NCBI RefSeq assembly: GCF_900114245.1
Contig: NZ_FOSK01000002.1
Span: 453,576 to 517,575 of the forward strand
DNA length: 64,000 nt
Direction: 5' to 3'
From: Pseudovibrio ascidiaceicola
Lineage (GTDB): Bacteria; Pseudomonadota; Alphaproteobacteria; Rhizobiales; Stappiaceae
The notes beneath the pieces were generated by a model. That model did not search any database. It was not told the DNA's origin and saw only the letters and a program-made list of their open reading frames with translations. The position numbers and the translations under genes were made by a program. This document shows, piece by piece, positions 62,323 through 64,000 of the stretch (the stretch's first letter is position 1; each line of letters opens with the position of its first letter).

Positions 62323-62886
62323 ATGGGATTATCTCGGCGGGCATATGCGGAGCATCGCAAAGCTTTCGGGTTGCCCGGCACCACTGATATGGCCGTGCGC
62401 AAGGCAATCCAGGCCGGAAGGATCACGCTAGAGGCAGACGGGAGCATTGATCCAGCCAGAGCGGATGCGCAGTGGGCTGCATCCACAGACAGCGCAAAAC
62501 GCAGACAGCCAAAGCGTTCAGGGACACGTCCGTCCGAACCTAAGGCAGCTCCTGCCATTTCCGAAGGTTCGGATCCCATCGGCGCCTCCCAGGGCATTAC
62601 CTATGCCAAGGCACGTGCCGCTAACGAGGCCCTAAAGGCACAGCGCTCCAAGTTGCTCCTGCAGCAACTGAAGGGCGAGCTCATCGATCGCCAGGCTGCG
62701 GTGAACCATGTGTTTGATCTGGTACGTAAAGAGCGAGACTCCCGGCTGCAGCTTCCAGCCCGTGTTGCCGCCAATATGGCAGCGGAGCTTGGCGTCGATG
62801 CTCATAAGATGGAACAGTTACTTCATGAGGTCATTCGTGACCACTTAGCCCGGCTTTCTGAAGTCAAGATAGAGCTCGGTGGGTGA
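62323..62886 (+). CDS. Terminase small subunit-like phage protein
   Basis: The 187-residue protein has an N-terminal helix-turn-helix-like part (SRRAYAEHRKAFGLPGTTDMAVRKAIQAGRI). A helical C-terminal region (ELIDRQAAVNHVFDLVRKERDSRLQLPARVAANMAAELG) matches small terminase or DNA-packaging Nu1-type proteins. It overlaps the GpA remnant by 8 bases, the standard order. Confidence 0.75.
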   Translation: MGLSRRAYAEHRKAFGLPGTTDMAVRKAIQAGRITLEADGSIDPARADAQWAASTDSAKRRQPKRSGTRPSEPKAAPAISEGSDPIGASQGITYAKARAANEALKAQRSKLLLQQLKGELIDRQAAVNHVFDLVRKERDSRLQLPARVAANMAAELGVDAHKMEQLLHEVIRDHLARLSEVKIELGG

Positions 62887-63241
62887 GTATCAGGGCACAA
62901 GTGACATTCAAACCGCCTGGCTTTCGGGACTGGCCCCGGATCCAGCTCTCACAGTTACGCAGTGGGCTGATGCCAAACGCTACCTGTCCTCAAAGGGCGC
63001 AGCAGAGCCCGGCAAATATGCAAGTTCGCGCACCCCGTTTATGCGCACCATTATGGATGCGCTTTCGCCCAGTCACTGGGCTCAGAAAATCATCTTTGCC
63101 AAATCTGCTCAGGTTGGCGCGACGGAAGCCGGCATCAACTGGATCGGGCACACCATGGAGGTGGCGCCCGCTCCGTTTTTAGCCGTGCAAGCTAATGAGA
63201 CCACTGCCAAGAGAAGAGGTCTGAGAAATCTGGACAGGTAG
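62879..63241 (+). pseudogene. Truncated phage terminase large subunit (GpA-like)
   Basis: Only the N-terminal 120 residues remain. It has the family pattern LTVTQWADAKRYLSSKGAAEPGKYASSRTPFMRTIMDALSP and a Walker A-like KSAQVGATEAG. After FLAVQANETTAKRR the sequence leaves the family and stops, at about the point where a transposon remnant begins. A working GpA protein is over 500 residues. The element therefore cannot package DNA. Confidence 0.8.
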
Positions 63242-63282
63242 TGTAAGTGGATGTTGCTCCTTAAACTAACATTATGTCATGA

Positions 63283-63695
63283 ACAGGAGAAGTAGATAGA
63301 GGTGAACTTGGCCGAGCTATCAAGACAACCTTCTTGTGCCATTACTTACGCTCAGAAAATTATCGCCGCGAAATCAACGAAGGGCTCAATGTGGTTGAGA
63401 ACTGGAATAGTGCCAATGGCTTTGTGTTTTCGGTAAGGGGAGAGAGATTGCCAGCAACCGAGTTGAGGATCAGGAGATCTCAGCTCTGTCCTTACATCTG
63501 CTGCAGGCCTCATTGGTTTACGTCAATACCTGTATGGTGCAGTCAGTGCTCTCTGACCCTGTTTGGGCAGGTCATCTAGCTGCTGAAGACTACCGAGGTC
63601 TGACACCGCTGATTTACAGTCATATCAATCCCTATGGCCGGTTCGAGGTTGATATGGAACAGCGAATAGACTTTGACAGTCGATTGGCAGCGTAG
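63283..63695 (+). pseudogene. tnpA: C-terminal remnant of a Tn3-family transposase, frameshifted
   Basis: Translation from 63283 gives [40 protein letters not shown], which matches Tn3-type TnpA ends. Near 63430 the frame changes by one base, then [38 protein letters not shown] and [20 protein letters not shown] continue to a stop at 63695. One T missing in a T-run would explain it. No transposase N-terminus is present. Confidence 0.85.
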
Positions 63696-63817
63696 TTCGG
63701 CGTATTTTGGGTATACCCATAATAGGATTATTGGTGACCACTCATAGCACTCAATTCCGTATTCATTTTGGGTATGATCTGCGTTAGTGAGTAAAGAAGG
63801 CTCATCACACACCCAAA
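63696..63817. promoter_or_regulatory. res-like region between tnpA remnant and resolvase
   Basis: The gap has a perfect palindrome TGGGTATACCCA (63708-63719), plus inverted CATTTTGGGT (63764-63773) and ACCCAAAATG (63811-63820). Such paired sites are typical of a resolvase recombination site, which would also control tnpA and tnpR. Confidence 0.65.
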
Positions 63818-64000
63818 ATGAACAGATCTATGTCCCGCATCGGATATGCGCGCACCTCTACTACGGACCAGAACCTAGAAACCCAGGTTCATGCATTGGA
63901 AGCGGCCGGCTGTCATCTGATCCGTACAGAACAGAAGAGCGGCGGAAATCTCAAAGACCGTGTTGAGTTACAGACAATTTTGGACTTCATCCACCCTGAT
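63818..64000 (+). CDS. tnpR: Serine resolvase/invertase (partial, runs off the window)
   Basis: The first 61 residues are readable from ATG 63818 (an alternative ATG lies at 63830). They contain RIGYARTSTTDQNLETQVHAL with the catalytic Ser region (RTSTTDQN) near residue 14, and the FHE-like stretch KSGGNLKDRVELQTILDFI. This is the N-terminal domain of a Tn3-type resolvase. The gene is cut by the window end. Confidence 0.9.
   Translation, partial: MNRSMSRIGYARTSTTDQNLETQVHALEAAGCHLIRTEQKSGGNLKDRVELQTILDFIHPD

Overview
The window looks like one chromosomal segment of a marine, host-associated alphaproteobacterium. A Paracoccus/rhizobial-type sox cluster, alphaproteobacterial amino-sugar genes, a dispersed CGAAAACCGG hairpin repeat, type VI secretion parts and a probable type III effector would all fit a Pseudovibrio-like genome. 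That genus is an inference; there is no rRNA here to prove it.

Layout. (1) 31-1341: a type I secretion adaptor (HlyD family). (2) 1366-12379, minus strand: a ten-gene amino-sugar operon, read as two permeases, binding protein, ATPase, Gfo/Idh oxidoreductase, NagB-II, AgaS, ROK kinase, GatZ/KbaZ and NagA. A GntR regulator (12671-13447) is divergent and a GH20 hexosaminidase (13495-15414) lies beyond it. Together they would release, import and degrade GlcNAc and probably GalNAc. (3) 15962-20659: an alpha/beta hydrolase, a probable type III effector and chaperone pair, a LysE exporter, a flavin reductase and a XapX protein. (4) 21184-29596: an alkylglycerol monooxygenase-like membrane oxidase, a double cupin, malonyl-CoA decarboxylase, and an operon of AGPS-like flavoenzyme, GlpD-like dehydrogenase and FGGY kinase. 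This suggests ether-lipid or alkylglycerol metabolism. (5) 29712-31627: NAD salvage (pncA-pncB). (6) 31964-44497: a full thiosulfate-oxidising sox cluster: soxS, an HbpS-like gene, the ArsR-type soxR and soxT on the minus strand, and soxVWXYZABCDEF on the plus strand.

(7) 44498-45731: a gene-poor junction with a broken MerR-type soxR remnant, terminators and the 3' half of a tRNA-Met gene, which looks like an integration scar. (8) 45732-53415, minus strand: an auxiliary type VI cluster, read as hcp, small protein, glycine-zipper effector, membrane immunity candidate, vgrG, a second cargo gene, a secreted protein, PAAR and a small protein. (9) 54255-63241: a decayed phage-like element with integrase, excisionase-like protein, an initiator-like gene with internal iterons, small phage genes, a methyltransferase split by a stop codon, terminase small subunit and a truncated GpA terminase. 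(10) 63283-64000: a broken Tn3-family transposase end, a res-like region and the start of a serine resolvase that runs off the window.

The most unusual signals are the two candidate effector systems (types III and VI), the lambda-O-like iterons, two matching 10-bp-phased repeat arrays in front of the integrase and excisionase genes, and the possible ether-lipid catabolic gene set.
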